Source of the DNA: Paenibacillus sp. UBA6285
GTDB lineage: Bacteria > Bacillota > Bacilli > Paenibacillales > Paenibacillaceae
DNA: 8,961 nucleotides
Assembly (NCBI GenBank): GCA_002438345.1
Contig: DJUJ01000095.1
Span: 17,570 to 26,530, forward strand
Direction: 5' to 3'
The position numbers and the translations under genes are program-made. Shown here in pieces: positions 1-6,512 of the stretch. The notes below the pieces were generated by a model that saw only the letters and a list, made by a program, of their open reading frames with translations, was not told the DNA's origin and did not search any database. How positions within the stretch are numbered: position 1 is the first letter of the stretch; each line of letters opens with the position of its first letter.

Positions 1-395
1 ATTCTAGATTGAATGGAATCTCGTACCTTTCGGAATTGAGCCCAAATTTCTTCTTCGGTTCCTGTTGCTTTTGCTGGATCATCAAATCCCCAGTGCCATT
101 TCACTACATTTGGATTCGTAATCACTGGGCAATGCTCATCCGCATGACCACAAAGTGTAATCACATAATCTGCATGTTCCAAAATTTCAGGTTCGATGAC
201 ATCAGAAGTATGGTTGGATATATCAATACCTGCCTCTTGCATCACCAGAACGGCTCTAGGGTTTAATCCATGTGATTCTAAGCCAGCACTCTTCACTTCA
301 TAACGATCTCCACCTAGTGCTTTCAAGAATCCATCCGCAATCTGACTACGACAAGAGTTTCCTGTACAAAGAAAATAAACTAAAGGTTTGCTCAT
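1..395 (-). CDS. arsC: Arsenate reductase, thioredoxin-coupled (partial, C-terminus cut by window edge)
   Basis: This cytoplasmic enzyme reduces arsenate to arsenite, which the neighbouring Acr3 pump then exports. The protein starts [17 protein letters not shown], the P-loop of the low-molecular-weight tyrosine phosphatase fold (CX5R: Cys10 to Arg16). The three redox cysteines of the thioredoxin-coupled class sit at Cys10, Cys82 and Cys89, the same positions as in the staphylococcal pI258 enzyme. Asp105 in the WGFDDPA stretch matches the family's general acid. I see 131 complete residues; the family is about 139 long, so only some 8 residues are missing. The ATG at 393-395 follows a TAGGAG Shine-Dalgarno 9 nt away. 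It is the last gene of arsR-acr3-arsC. Thioredoxin coupling is inferred from the cysteine pattern, which rules out the glutaredoxin-type ArsC. Confidence 0.96.
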   Translation of the reverse strand, partial: MSKPLVYFLCTGNSCRSQIADGFLKALGGDRYEVKSAGLESHGLNPRAVLVMQEAGIDISNHTSDVIEPEILEHADYVITLCGHADEHCPVITNPNVVKWHWGFDDPAKATGTEEEIWAQFRKVRDSIQSR

Positions 396-404
396 CTGAT
401 TTCG

Positions 405-413
405 CTCCTATTC
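405..413 (-). promoter_or_regulatory. arsC ribosome binding site merged with the acr3 stop codon
   Basis: On the minus strand the acr3 stop TAG is the first half of TAGGAG, the Shine-Dalgarno of arsC, placed 9 nt before its ATG. A ribosome ending acr3 sits on the arsC initiation signal, which suggests coupled translation. The same nine bases, GAATAGGAG, occur at the arsR-acr3 junction. Confidence 0.75.
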
Positions 414-1469
414 TTTACTTACTGAGGGTTCAAAATGCTTCCGCTTAATCCAAAGCGATACATTTACAAGACCAATTAATACGGGCACTTCTACTAAGGG
501 TCCAATTACAGCTGCAAAGGCTACTCCTGAATCCAATCCAAATACCCCGATAGCGACTGCAATGGCTAATTCAAAATTATTACTAGCTGCTGTAAAGGAT
601 AACGAGGTAGCTACAGGATAAGAGGTTCCAGCTCGTTTGGATAAGAAGAAAGAGACTACAAACATGACTACAAAATAGATCACCATCGGAATTGCGATAC
701 GCACCACATCCATGGGTAGCTGGACGATTAGGTCTGCTTTTAGCGTAAACATCAACACGATCGTGAACAACAAAGCAATTAAGGCGAGTGGACTAATTCG
801 GGGAATAAATACTTCTTGATACCATGTTTCCCCTTTAAGTTTGATTCCTGCTATACGAGTCAATAAACCTGCTGCAAAAGGAATCCCCAAATAAATGAGC
901 ACACTTTCCGCAATTTGTCCCATCGAGATATCCACTACAGCTCCCTGAACACCAAACCAACCGGGTAATACGGTTATAAACACATACGTAAATATGGAAT
1001 AGAACAGAATCTGAAAGATCGAATTAAAAGCAACAAGACCTGCTGTATACTCAGGATCTCCCTTTGCCAAATCACTCCATACAAGCACCATGGCAATACA
1101 TCTTGCTAATCCGATCATGATCAGTCCAATCATATACTCGGGCATATCACTTAGAAATAATATAGCTAACACGAACATGAGAATCGGACCGATAATCCAG
1201 TTCTGCACTAGAGACAACAATAGCACTTTCCAATCCTTAAACACTCGACCAAGCTTCTCATATTTCACTTTCGCAAGGGGAGGATACATCATAACAATTA
1301 GACCGATAGCAATAGGTATCGATGTTGTTCCGACTTGCATACTGGATACTAGATCTGAGAAATTTGGAACTACATATCCCAACCCGATACCGATTGCCAT
1401 CGCTCCAAATATCCAAAAGGTCAGATAACGATCCAGGAAAGATAATCTTTTAGATTTTCCTTGATTCAT
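408..1469 (-). CDS. acr3: Acr3-family arsenite efflux permease
   Basis: This is a 353-residue integral membrane protein that exports arsenite, probably driven by the proton motive force. It has about ten hydrophobic segments between residues 15 and 343. The sequence is Acr3 (BART superfamily), not the unrelated ArsB: it has the conserved [12 protein letters not shown] block, whose Cys124 corresponds to the cysteine needed for transport in studied Acr3 proteins. It also has [10 protein letters not shown] with Glu300, and a last conserved block around [12 protein letters not shown] (Glu327). Length is normal and the frame is intact. It starts 12 nt after arsR and ends 12 nt before arsC, whose Shine-Dalgarno contains its stop codon. 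Databases often call this gene arsB. Antimonite transport is possible but cannot be judged from sequence. Confidence 0.96.
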   Translation of the reverse strand: MNQGKSKRLSFLDRYLTFWIFGAMAIGIGLGYVVPNFSDLVSSMQVGTTSIPIAIGLIVMMYPPLAKVKYEKLGRVFKDWKVLLLSLVQNWIIGPILMFVLAILFLSDMPEYMIGLIMIGLARCIAMVLVWSDLAKGDPEYTAGLVAFNSIFQILFYSIFTYVFITVLPGWFGVQGAVVDISMGQIAESVLIYLGIPFAAGLLTRIAGIKLKGETWYQEVFIPRISPLALIALLFTIVLMFTLKADLIVQLPMDVVRIAIPMVIYFVVMFVVSFFLSKRAGTSYPVATSLSFTAASNNFELAIAVAIGVFGLDSGVAFAAVIGPLVEVPVLIGLVNVSLWIKRKHFEPSVSKE

Positions 1470-1478
1470 AGATCCCCA

Positions 1479-1487
1479 CTCCTATTC
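1479..1487 (-). promoter_or_regulatory. acr3 ribosome binding site merged with the arsR stop codon
   Basis: On the minus strand GAATAGGAG combines the arsR stop codon TAG with the TAGGAG Shine-Dalgarno of acr3, again 9 nt before the ATG. This supports the chosen acr3 start and coupled translation across the operon. Confidence 0.75.
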
Positions 1488-1802
1488 GCACACCATGGCA
1501 TTTATTTTTTCTTGCATCCCAGCATCCAGGTGTGGTAAATATTGAAGCGCATCTTTTAAGTGCGGTTTATCTTCAACTTGGAGTGAATAATAGATCCACT
1601 GCCCTCTTCGTTCCTCATAGACTAACCCTGCATCCTTTAACTTGCGGAGATGTTGGCTAATATTCGGTTGAGTGGTCTGAAGCAGCTCTACCAAATGGCA
1701 CACACACATTTCTTGCTGATATAAAATGGATACAATTCTTAACCGAGTTTTATCTCCTAACAGCTTAAAATGCTCCGCCATTTCTTCCGTTGAAATCGTC
1801 AT
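1482..1802 (-). CDS. arsR: ArsR/SmtB-family arsenic-responsive repressor
   Basis: This is a 106-residue winged-helix repressor expected to shut off its own operon until As(III) or Sb(III) binds. The N-terminal HFKLLGDKTRLRIVSIL is typical of the family. The metal-binding MCVCHL motif (Cys33, Cys35) matches the ELCVCDL box of As(III)-sensing ArsR proteins at the start of the helix-turn-helix. The recognition region is TTQPNISQHLRKLKDAGLV (about residues 43-61), followed by the wing RRGQWIYYSL. A further cysteine, Cys105, is next to the C-terminus. The ATG is preceded by a strong GGAGGTGG site about 10 nt away. It is the promoter-proximal gene, with acr3 and arsC behind it and a putative operator directly upstream. 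Length is normal and no defect is seen. Confidence 0.96.
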   Translation of the reverse strand: MTISTEEMAEHFKLLGDKTRLRIVSILYQQEMCVCHLVELLQTTQPNISQHLRKLKDAGLVYEERRGQWIYYSLQVEDKPHLKDALQYLPHLDAGMQEKINAMVCE

Positions 1803-1831
1803 ATAATTCCCACCTCCGTTGTCTCGAACTC

Positions 1832-1860
1832 ATTATATAATCAATCACTTATATAATCAA
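1832..1860 (-). promoter_or_regulatory. Predicted sigma-A promoter of arsR-acr3-arsC
   Basis: On the minus strand TTGATT (bases 1855-1860) and a perfect TATAAT (bases 1832-1837) are separated by 17 bp. Transcription would start near base 1825, giving a leader of about 20 nt that contains the GGAGGTGG site of arsR. Both hexamers fall in or at the edge of a tandem repeat, the expected place for the ArsR operator. Confidence 0.75.
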
Positions 1861-1865
1861 TCACT
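1834..1865. repeat. Two tandem 16-bp repeats, likely ArsR operator
   Basis: The plus strand reads TATATAATCAATCACT twice in a row (1834-1849 and 1850-1865), and the match continues one base further. The repeat phase places one copy over the -10 and spacer, and the other over the -35. ArsR-family dimers usually bind A/T-rich imperfect inverted repeats. Each unit here, taken with the next bases, has weak dyad symmetry only (ATAA, 8 nt, TTAT). Operator function is inferred from position. Confidence 0.6.
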
Positions 1866-1930
1866 TATTTGCCCGTTAATCATTCACCACATTTCGAGTA
1901 TGAGTTTTGCTTCTAATAACCCTGAACATA

Positions 1931-1971
1931 GAAAAACAGCCAGCCTCCGTTTATTGGAGGCCGGCTGTTTT
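1931..1971 (-). terminator. Rho-independent terminator of the ECF transporter operon
   Basis: A 16-bp stem (1933-1948 with 1956-1971) closes a 7-nt loop. The only irregular position, A1942/C1962 on the plus strand, becomes a G-U pair in minus-strand RNA, and in that direction the stem ends in a run of five U. In the plus direction the pair is a mismatch and the U-run is shorter, so the minus orientation is favoured. It lies about 255 bp past the end of the S-component gene, with a long palindrome in between, and would also stop read-through into arsR. Confidence 0.8.
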
Positions 1972-2015
1972 GCACTTTCTCTCTTAACTTCGGCTAAAAA
2001 CCGAAGGGGGTTTCA

Positions 2016-2237
2016 TTGAGCCTTTTGTTTGTGCTTGGGATTCGCGCTGATAGCAGCGGAGAGAACCGCTGATTGTGGAAAAGCAGAGCGTTCGCCTTTG
2101 TCTCTAGATGTACACTGCTAAGTGTATAATCAATACATCTGGAGACAACAGCGATTGTAACAACAGTCCGTTCTCGGAGCGTCCGCCAGCGTACAGCGCC
2201 TAGCACAAACAGCCAACTCAAAAACCTAAGGCTCAAT
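2016..2237. repeat. Long imperfect palindrome (about 220 bp), probable dispersed hairpin repeat
   Basis: The two halves are reverse complements with small gaps. Matching blocks include TGTTTGTGCT (2026-2035) with AGCACAAACA (2202-2211), GCGCTG (2044-2049) with CAGCGC (2194-2199), GAGAAC (2061-2066) with GTTCTC (2170-2175), and the best one, TTGTCTCTAGATGTA (2098-2112) with TACATCTGGAGACAA (2134-2148), where 14 of 15 pair. The arms also carry their own small hairpins (CAGCGG/CCGCTG at 2054-2071; TACACT/AGTGTA at 2111-2126), so the RNA could fold as a branched structure. The outer TTGAGCCT occurs at both ends and at the right overlaps the last codons of the S-component gene. A minus-strand frame of about 80 codons crosses it, but I do not believe it is a gene. 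The element resembles a MITE or a non-autonomous hairpin repeat, with no transposase. Other copies cannot be checked here. Confidence 0.7.
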
Positions 2238-2954
2238 CAACCCATACTTCATTTTTATCCGATCCAACTTTTCAATCATAGGCTTAGAAATAAAGAACAA
2301 AAACACCACCGTAGAGATCGCATGCACCATATCAAACCAAAAGGCTGAAATATAAGTGGTCATCAAAGCCGGCCATGAGAACTCTGAAGTGAACATCAAC
2401 AGCGAGCCTATATTGATAATACCTCCGTATACCAAGAACGTCGCTAACCCTCCAAATATACATAGAGACAGTTTAGTCTTTTTAAGCAGACCCTTCTTGA
2501 AGAAAATGCCCGCCAAGAAACCAATAATGCCAAAACAGAACATTTGCCAAGGCGTCCAAGGTCCCTGACCAAAGAAGAAATTTGAGACGAAGCCCGCAAC
2601 AGCGCCTACCAGAAATCCTGCCTCAGCGCCCAAACTCACACCTGCGATGATCACAATAGCAACTACAGGCTTAAACTGCGGCAACATAAAAAAGGCTGCG
2701 CGACCCGCCACGGCAATGGCTGCTAACACCGCTATGACGATGAGTTCCCTCGCCTGCGGCTTCCGATTCTCGAACACCATCGCAAAAGGAATCATCGTAT
2801 AGATAACGATCAAGAGACTAATAAAGTAATATTTTCGATCGTCTAGAACGAAGATGCCTAACAAAATTGTAGCTGGAATAACTATAAAAATTAGTAGTGC
2901 CGCTAATAAAGTTCGACGACTCAAACGACGACCCGTTACCTGCTTCGTTGACAT
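2226..2954 (-). CDS. ECF transporter S component (substrate-binding membrane subunit)
   Basis: This 242-residue hydrophobic protein is the substrate-specific subunit of the ECF transporter encoded by the preceding genes. The core from about residue 68 to 225 looks like the usual six-helix S component. Its first core helix carries an AxxxAxxxA pattern (Ala75, Ala79, Ala83), the type of small-residue surface that packs on EcfT. This is followed by FKPVVAIVIIAGVSLGAEAG and the loop FGQGPWTPWQM. Two additional hydrophobic segments (about 15-37 and 43-60) precede the core and are not standard for minimal S components. The start overlaps the end of the ATPase gene by 19 nt, and an AGAGGGTG site lies about 11 nt upstream. 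I cannot name the substrate from this sequence; the DUF4430 partners suggest a corrinoid. A thiamine-precursor type (YkoE-like) transporter is the main alternative. Confidence 0.85.
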   Translation of the reverse strand: MSTKQVTGRRLSRRTLLAALLIFIVIPATILLGIFVLDDRKYYFISLLIVIYTMIPFAMVFENRKPQARELIVIAVLAAIAVAGRAAFFMLPQFKPVVAIVIIAGVSLGAEAGFLVGAVAGFVSNFFFGQGPWTPWQMFCFGIIGFLAGIFFKKGLLKKTKLSLCIFGGLATFLVYGGIINIGSLLMFTSEFSWPALMTTYISAFWFDMVHAISTVVFLFFISKPMIEKLDRIKMKYGLIEP

Positions 2955-4606
2955 AAATCAATCACACCCTCTATCGTTACTCCCTCGCTCCATACATGAC
3001 GCGCCATACGGTTGGCGGCAGTAGTATAGAAGCTATTTCCCGCGAAAAACTTCTGCGCTTCGTTCGTCGTAATAATACTTCCATCAAAAAACATGGCGCA
3101 AACCTCAGCGTACTTCGCACAGAACTCAACATCATGCGAAACCATTACGATGGTGACACCTTCGGCATTAAGCTTTTGTAAGAATATGGCTAGCTTCTCT
3201 TTGAATGGCCCATCCAATCCTTTGGTCGGTTCATCCAATAGCAAGATTTTCGGTTCTAACAAAAGCACCTTAGCCAGCGCCGTGCGTTGCTGTTCTCCAC
3301 CACTGAGATCATACGGATGCATCGAGAGAAGATGTTCCAGTTCTGCGAACTTAACCACGGCCTCAACTTTAGCCGCTTTTTCTTCCTTCGTTAAAGGGAG
3401 CTGGGATAACATTTCGTATAAATCTAACTCGACTGTTTTTTTCACAAATAACGTTTGCGGATTTTGCGGGAGGATGCCCATGTTGTTAGTAAACAGTTCC
3501 TTGGCATTCATCTTCGCAGGGTTGTTCCCACCGATTAGAACCTTTCCTCTATAGGGCTGAAGGATACCGCTCATCAGTGACAGGGTTGAAGTCTTGCCCG
3601 TGCCGTTCCCACCCACAATACAATAGAACTGCCCCTGCTTTACTTCAAACGATAAATCTTTAATGATATCCGGTCCGTTTTTCTCATATTTAAACCATAC
3701 ATCCTTGAACTTTATGACTACAGGGCCGTCCCCTTTCGAGCTTGGCTGAGATTCTACCATCGTTGCAGGAGTCTTATCTTTAATAAAAGCATCCAGCCAT
3801 TGACGTCCTTCCTTCACTGTAACAGGCCACGCTAAGTCATGATCTACTCCCGCGTAAATTTGCATCGGCGAGGGCATGGACAGAAACATCGGATGCTTCA
3901 GCTTGCTTAAAGTTTCTCCTACCCTTTGCGGGGTATCATCGGCAATCACGACTCCCTCATTCAGAACAATCAGCCGCCTCGTGAGCGGAACAACATCCGC
4001 TAGCCGATGCTCGGTCATGATAACGGTTGTTCCAAGCTCTCGATTTATCTTTTTGACCGTCTCCAGAAAATCCGAAGCCGCGATAGGATCTAGCTGAGAG
4101 GTGGGCTCGTCAAGGATTAGAACCGAAGGGTGCATAGCCATAATCGCAGCTAAATTGAGCAGTTGCTTCTGACCGCCCGAAAGCTCAGTCACATTTTTAT
4201 GAAACCAGGTCTGAATCCCGAAAAAACTCGCCATTTCAGCCACACGCAGACGAATCGTAGAATTGTCATAGCCTAAGCTTTCAAGACCAAAGGCCAGCTC
4301 ATGCCACACCTTGTCAGTCACAATTTGATTGTCCGGACTTTGGAGTACATAACCGATTTCCGCTGCTTGTGTCCGTTGATCGATCTCTTCTACAGGTTGA
4401 CCCTTATAATAAATTGCCCCTTGGCGTTTGCCGTGTGGGGTTAGGATTGTTTTCAGTTGTCTAAGCAGGGTGCTTTTGCCGCAGCCTGACTTTCCACAAA
4501 TCGTAATGAAGTCTCCGCTTGCAATCGTAAGATTAATATTCGAAAGAGCCGCTTGCTCTTGTTCAGGAAAGGTAAAACTTAGTTCTTCGATTCGATAGAT
4601 TTCCAT
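2936..4606 (-). CDS. Fused ECF ATPase (EcfA-EcfA' in one polypeptide)
   Basis: This 556-residue protein holds two complete ABC ATPase domains and would energise the ECF transporter from the cytoplasmic side. Domain 1 has Walker A GKSGCGKST (38-46), the Q-loop at Gln89, signature LSGGQ (142-146), Walker B with LILDEP (163-168) and H-loop His200. Domain 2 has GGNGTGKTS (332-340), Gln381, LSGGE (434-438), ILLLDEP (454-460) and His491. Both therefore look catalytically competent. A linker of about 55 residues joins them. I chose the ATG at 4604-4606 because GGTGGAGG lies 7 nt upstream; an ATG 14 codons earlier has no comparable site. The gene overlaps ecfT by 28 nt and the S-component gene by 19 nt. 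The single-chain arrangement resembles YkoD of Bacillus subtilis rather than separate EcfA1/EcfA2. Confidence 0.95.
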   Translation of the reverse strand: MEIYRIEELSFTFPEQEQAALSNINLTIASGDFITICGKSGCGKSTLLRQLKTILTPHGKRQGAIYYKGQPVEEIDQRTQAAEIGYVLQSPDNQIVTDKVWHELAFGLESLGYDNSTIRLRVAEMASFFGIQTWFHKNVTELSGGQKQLLNLAAIMAMHPSVLILDEPTSQLDPIAASDFLETVKKINRELGTTVIMTEHRLADVVPLTRRLIVLNEGVVIADDTPQRVGETLSKLKHPMFLSMPSPMQIYAGVDHDLAWPVTVKEGRQWLDAFIKDKTPATMVESQPSSKGDGPVVIKFKDVWFKYEKNGPDIIKDLSFEVKQGQFYCIVGGNGTGKTSTLSLMSGILQPYRGKVLIGGNNPAKMNAKELFTNNMGILPQNPQTLFVKKTVELDLYEMLSQLPLTKEEKAAKVEAVVKFAELEHLLSMHPYDLSGGEQQRTALAKVLLLEPKILLLDEPTKGLDGPFKEKLAIFLQKLNAEGVTIVMVSHDVEFCAKYAEVCAMFFDGSIITTNEAQKFFAGNSFYTTAANRMARHVWSEGVTIEGVIDLCQRSR

Positions 4607-5469
4607 TTCATTGCCTCCACCATATTGATGAGCACAGGGATCATACATAGCGCAAAATAAGCGATATATACAAGGATACTAAAGGGCGAAATTGCGCTCG
4701 CTTGAATGGTCGGATAATATCTCATCGTGTTCTCACCCATCGCTGCAGAGGCGGCTACCATCGCAATTAAGCCTGTCATGATCAAGAGTACTACTTTGTC
4801 CCGGGCATCTAAACGGAAGATCGAAAAGCTTGTACGTCCCGGCAATCCATACCCTCTTGATTTCATGGAATCCGCCGTCTCAATCGCATTTTCCAAAGCC
4901 CAGGTGGTCATAATCGAGAGGATCGTTATCCCATTCCGTGCTCGCGCGAGAAGATTCCCCTGTGAGACATCCCTGCCTATACATTTTTGAGCATTTGAAA
5001 TCACCTTGATTTGCGCTAAATATCTAGGAACAAAACGAAGCACCATCGAAAAAATCAACGACAGTGCCGGCAGTATTTTTCCGAATATATAAATAAACTT
5101 ATCCGAGGTCATCACGACGTTATAACAGGAGAACCATATGATTACCGTCACAAACATACACGCCGCTGCCACGCCATAAAGAATGGATTCCATCGTAATG
5201 GGGTTTCCGTTATTCAAATAGAACAGGATCGTTACCCCTTGATGATTAAAGACAGGATTCATAATTGCCATAAACAGCAGAAAAGGGATCATGTACAGCA
5301 AATTAAACTTGATCGCCTTTTTTCCTTTTAACATAAAGGAGTAGACTATAGCACTAATCAGCGCAATAGCCTGAAAAATCGGATGCATGAACACCATGCT
5401 AAACAGCAAGACAACGACAAAATAAAGAAAATTCACAAACGGATGAAAGGTAGAAAAGCTATCCTTCAT
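4579..5469 (-). CDS. ECF transporter transmembrane coupling subunit EcfT
   Basis: This 296-residue membrane protein links the S component to the ATPases. Hydrophobic helices occupy about residues 11-45, 57-72, 95-117 and 130-147, with further ones near 226-242 and 260-286. The cytoplasmic coupling region between them holds AQKCIGRD (160-167) and SMKSRGYG (201-208). These occupy the places of the two conserved Arg-containing short motifs by which EcfT grips the Q-helices of the ATPase pair. Length is in the normal range. Its ATG shares one base with the stop codon of the upstream DUF4430 gene (TAATG), and its 3' end overlaps the ATPase gene, so translation should be coupled on both sides. EcfT proteins vary, so the family call is firm but carries no information on substrate. 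Confidence 0.92.
   Translation of the reverse strand: MKDSFSTFHPFVNFLYFVVVLLFSMVFMHPIFQAIALISAIVYSFMLKGKKAIKFNLLYMIPFLLFMAIMNPVFNHQGVTILFYLNNGNPITMESILYGVAAACMFVTVIIWFSCYNVVMTSDKFIYIFGKILPALSLIFSMVLRFVPRYLAQIKVISNAQKCIGRDVSQGNLLARARNGITILSIMTTWALENAIETADSMKSRGYGLPGRTSFSIFRLDARDKVVLLIMTGLIAMVAASAAMGENTMRYYPTIQASAISPFSILVYIAYFALCMIPVLINMVEAMKWKSIESKN
4614..4621 (-). promoter_or_regulatory. Ribosome binding site fixing the EcfA-EcfA' start
   Basis: GGTGGAGG on the minus strand lies inside the 3' end of the EcfT gene, 7 nt before ATG 4604-4606. It decides the start in favour of this ATG over the in-frame one at 4646-4648. Confidence 0.8.
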
Positions 5470-6440
5470 TATTTCTGTGCTCCTCCTGTGGCTCCATTAC
5501 CACCTACATCTCGACCTAAATCACAAGTATATACCCAATCAATGACATCGCCATCCTTAAGAACATAACGACTACTGCCGTAGTTAGGGAACCAACCATT
5601 TACTTTGTACATCCATCCACTAAGCTCTCCAGCATCAAATTCATACAGATTATTTATGCCTTCAATATAATTACTGTTATAGATCGGAGTCATACTAAAT
5701 TCCATATGGATTTTATTCTTCTTCATCTCTCTTAGTAAAACATCAAACACAGACTCGCCTTCATAGAAGGTTACCTTTTGCGCTTTATAAATGATACCAT
5801 CTGCCGGCAATACTTCAAGCTTAGCCTCATTAAAAATATCCATGTTATCTAAAATCGTTGCCGCCGAGACGGACAATGTAGCCGTTAATGCTTTTTTCTT
5901 ATCTACCGTTGCATCTTGCCATTCCACTGGCTTAGGTTTGCCTGTTGGGACTGGATCAGTAAGAAATTTATCCTTTTTCAGTTCCTGCTTCGTTTCTGTT
6001 GTCGCTACTTTGGTTTCTGGTTTCTTTACTTTAGAATCCGGTGTGGACGTTTTAGCCGCTTTCGGTGATGCGGTCGGTTGTGCCTTTGTATCCGCTTTTG
6101 GTGTTGCTGTCGGCTTTACAACTTCTGTTGATGCAGTTTCTGTTGGCGTTGCCGTTTCTGATGGCTTAACCTCTTCAGTTGGCGTTACCGTTTCGACGGG
6201 CTTAGCTGTTTCACTAGGCGTAGCTGACGGTACTATCTCCGTTGTCTCGGCATCGCTTGACGCTGTAGGCTCTGCATCAACATTCTGATTGGAAGCAGTG
6301 TTGTCTGATTCTACAACGTGAGACTCAGCGCTGTTACTCGCAACCTTGTTCGGGCTCTTCTGGTAATTCCCGCCCCAAAAGAAGGCGATCGCCAGGACGC
6401 CTATAATTAGTATTGCTGTTAGCCATTTTTTCTTGTTCAT
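5469..6440 (-). CDS. Membrane-anchored, stalked DUF4430 (transcobalamin C-terminal-like) protein
   Basis: This 323-residue protein is probably an extracellular ligand binder tethered to the membrane. MNKKK precedes a single hydrophobic segment (about 7-22) with no lipobox cysteine and no clear cleavage site, so it may stay as an uncleaved anchor. Residues about 40-155 form a low-complexity stalk rich in Thr, Pro, Glu, Ala and Lys with repeated TPTE/PSET-like units, long enough to reach into the peptidoglycan. The DUF4430 domain covers about 215-312: FYEGESVFDVLLREM, then SGWMYKVNGWFPNYGSS (274-290), then GDVIDWVYTCDLGRDVG. The only cysteine is Cys306 in the last strand. It directly precedes EcfT with a 1-nt overlap. 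Its Shine-Dalgarno is AAGGTGG about 11 nt before the ATG. It probably delivers substrate to the S component; the ligand is inferred, not shown. Confidence 0.88.
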   Translation of the reverse strand: MNKKKWLTAILIIGVLAIAFFWGGNYQKSPNKVASNSAESHVVESDNTASNQNVDAEPTASSDAETTEIVPSATPSETAKPVETVTPTEEVKPSETATPTETASTEVVKPTATPKADTKAQPTASPKAAKTSTPDSKVKKPETKVATTETKQELKKDKFLTDPVPTGKPKPVEWQDATVDKKKALTATLSVSAATILDNMDIFNEAKLEVLPADGIIYKAQKVTFYEGESVFDVLLREMKKNKIHMEFSMTPIYNSNYIEGINNLYEFDAGELSGWMYKVNGWFPNYGSSRYVLKDGDVIDWVYTCDLGRDVGGNGATGGAQK

Positions 6441-6462
6441 TACTTAAGTTCCCACCTTAAAT

Positions 6463-6497
6463 AATAAGCAAGGGTACACATGCTACCCTTGCTTATT
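6463..6497 (-). terminator. Strong intergenic hairpin (weak terminator, attenuator or mRNA stabiliser)
   Basis: A perfect 14-bp stem (6463-6476 with 6484-6497) and 7-nt loop fill the 72-nt gap between the surface-protein gene and the stalked DUF4430 gene. In the minus direction the stem is followed by only a broken U-run (ATTATTTAAGG) and then at once by the Shine-Dalgarno of the next gene. It may terminate part of the transcripts and so set the surface protein above the transporter, or protect the upstream mRNA 3' end. No separate promoter is visible between hairpin and gene. Confidence 0.6.
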
Positions 6498-6512
6498 TCT
6501 CTAAATTAAATT

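Noticed and set aside
9..266. Plus-strand open frame at the left edge
   Set aside because: It is antisense to arsC, whose catalytic cysteines are all in place on the minus strand.
1988..2006. Small hairpin CTTCGG-7 nt-CCGAAG considered as a second terminator
   Set aside because: The 6-bp stem is not followed by a U-run in either direction; it may belong to the neighbouring repeat.
1994..2236. Minus-strand frame of about 80 codons in the intergenic region
   Set aside because: It lies wholly inside the long palindrome and the small hairpin beside it, has no convincing ribosome binding site, begins within the end of the S-component gene, and its composition is explained by the repeat.
3093..3554. 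Plus-strand open frame antisense to the second ATPase domain
   Set aside because: The minus strand encodes an intact ABC domain with all motifs here; the plus frame shows no domain or initiation signal.
4646..4648. Upstream in-frame ATG for the fused ECF ATPase
   Set aside because: It would add 14 residues with no family match and lacks a good ribosome binding site, whereas the internal ATG at 4604-4606 has GGTGGAGG 7 nt upstream and begins the ABC domain.
5791..6288. Plus-strand open frame of about 165 codons opposite the stalked DUF4430 gene
   Set aside because: It is a by-product of the Thr/Pro/Glu-rich repetitive stalk read antisense, giving a low-complexity Val/Ser/Ala protein with no family resemblance.
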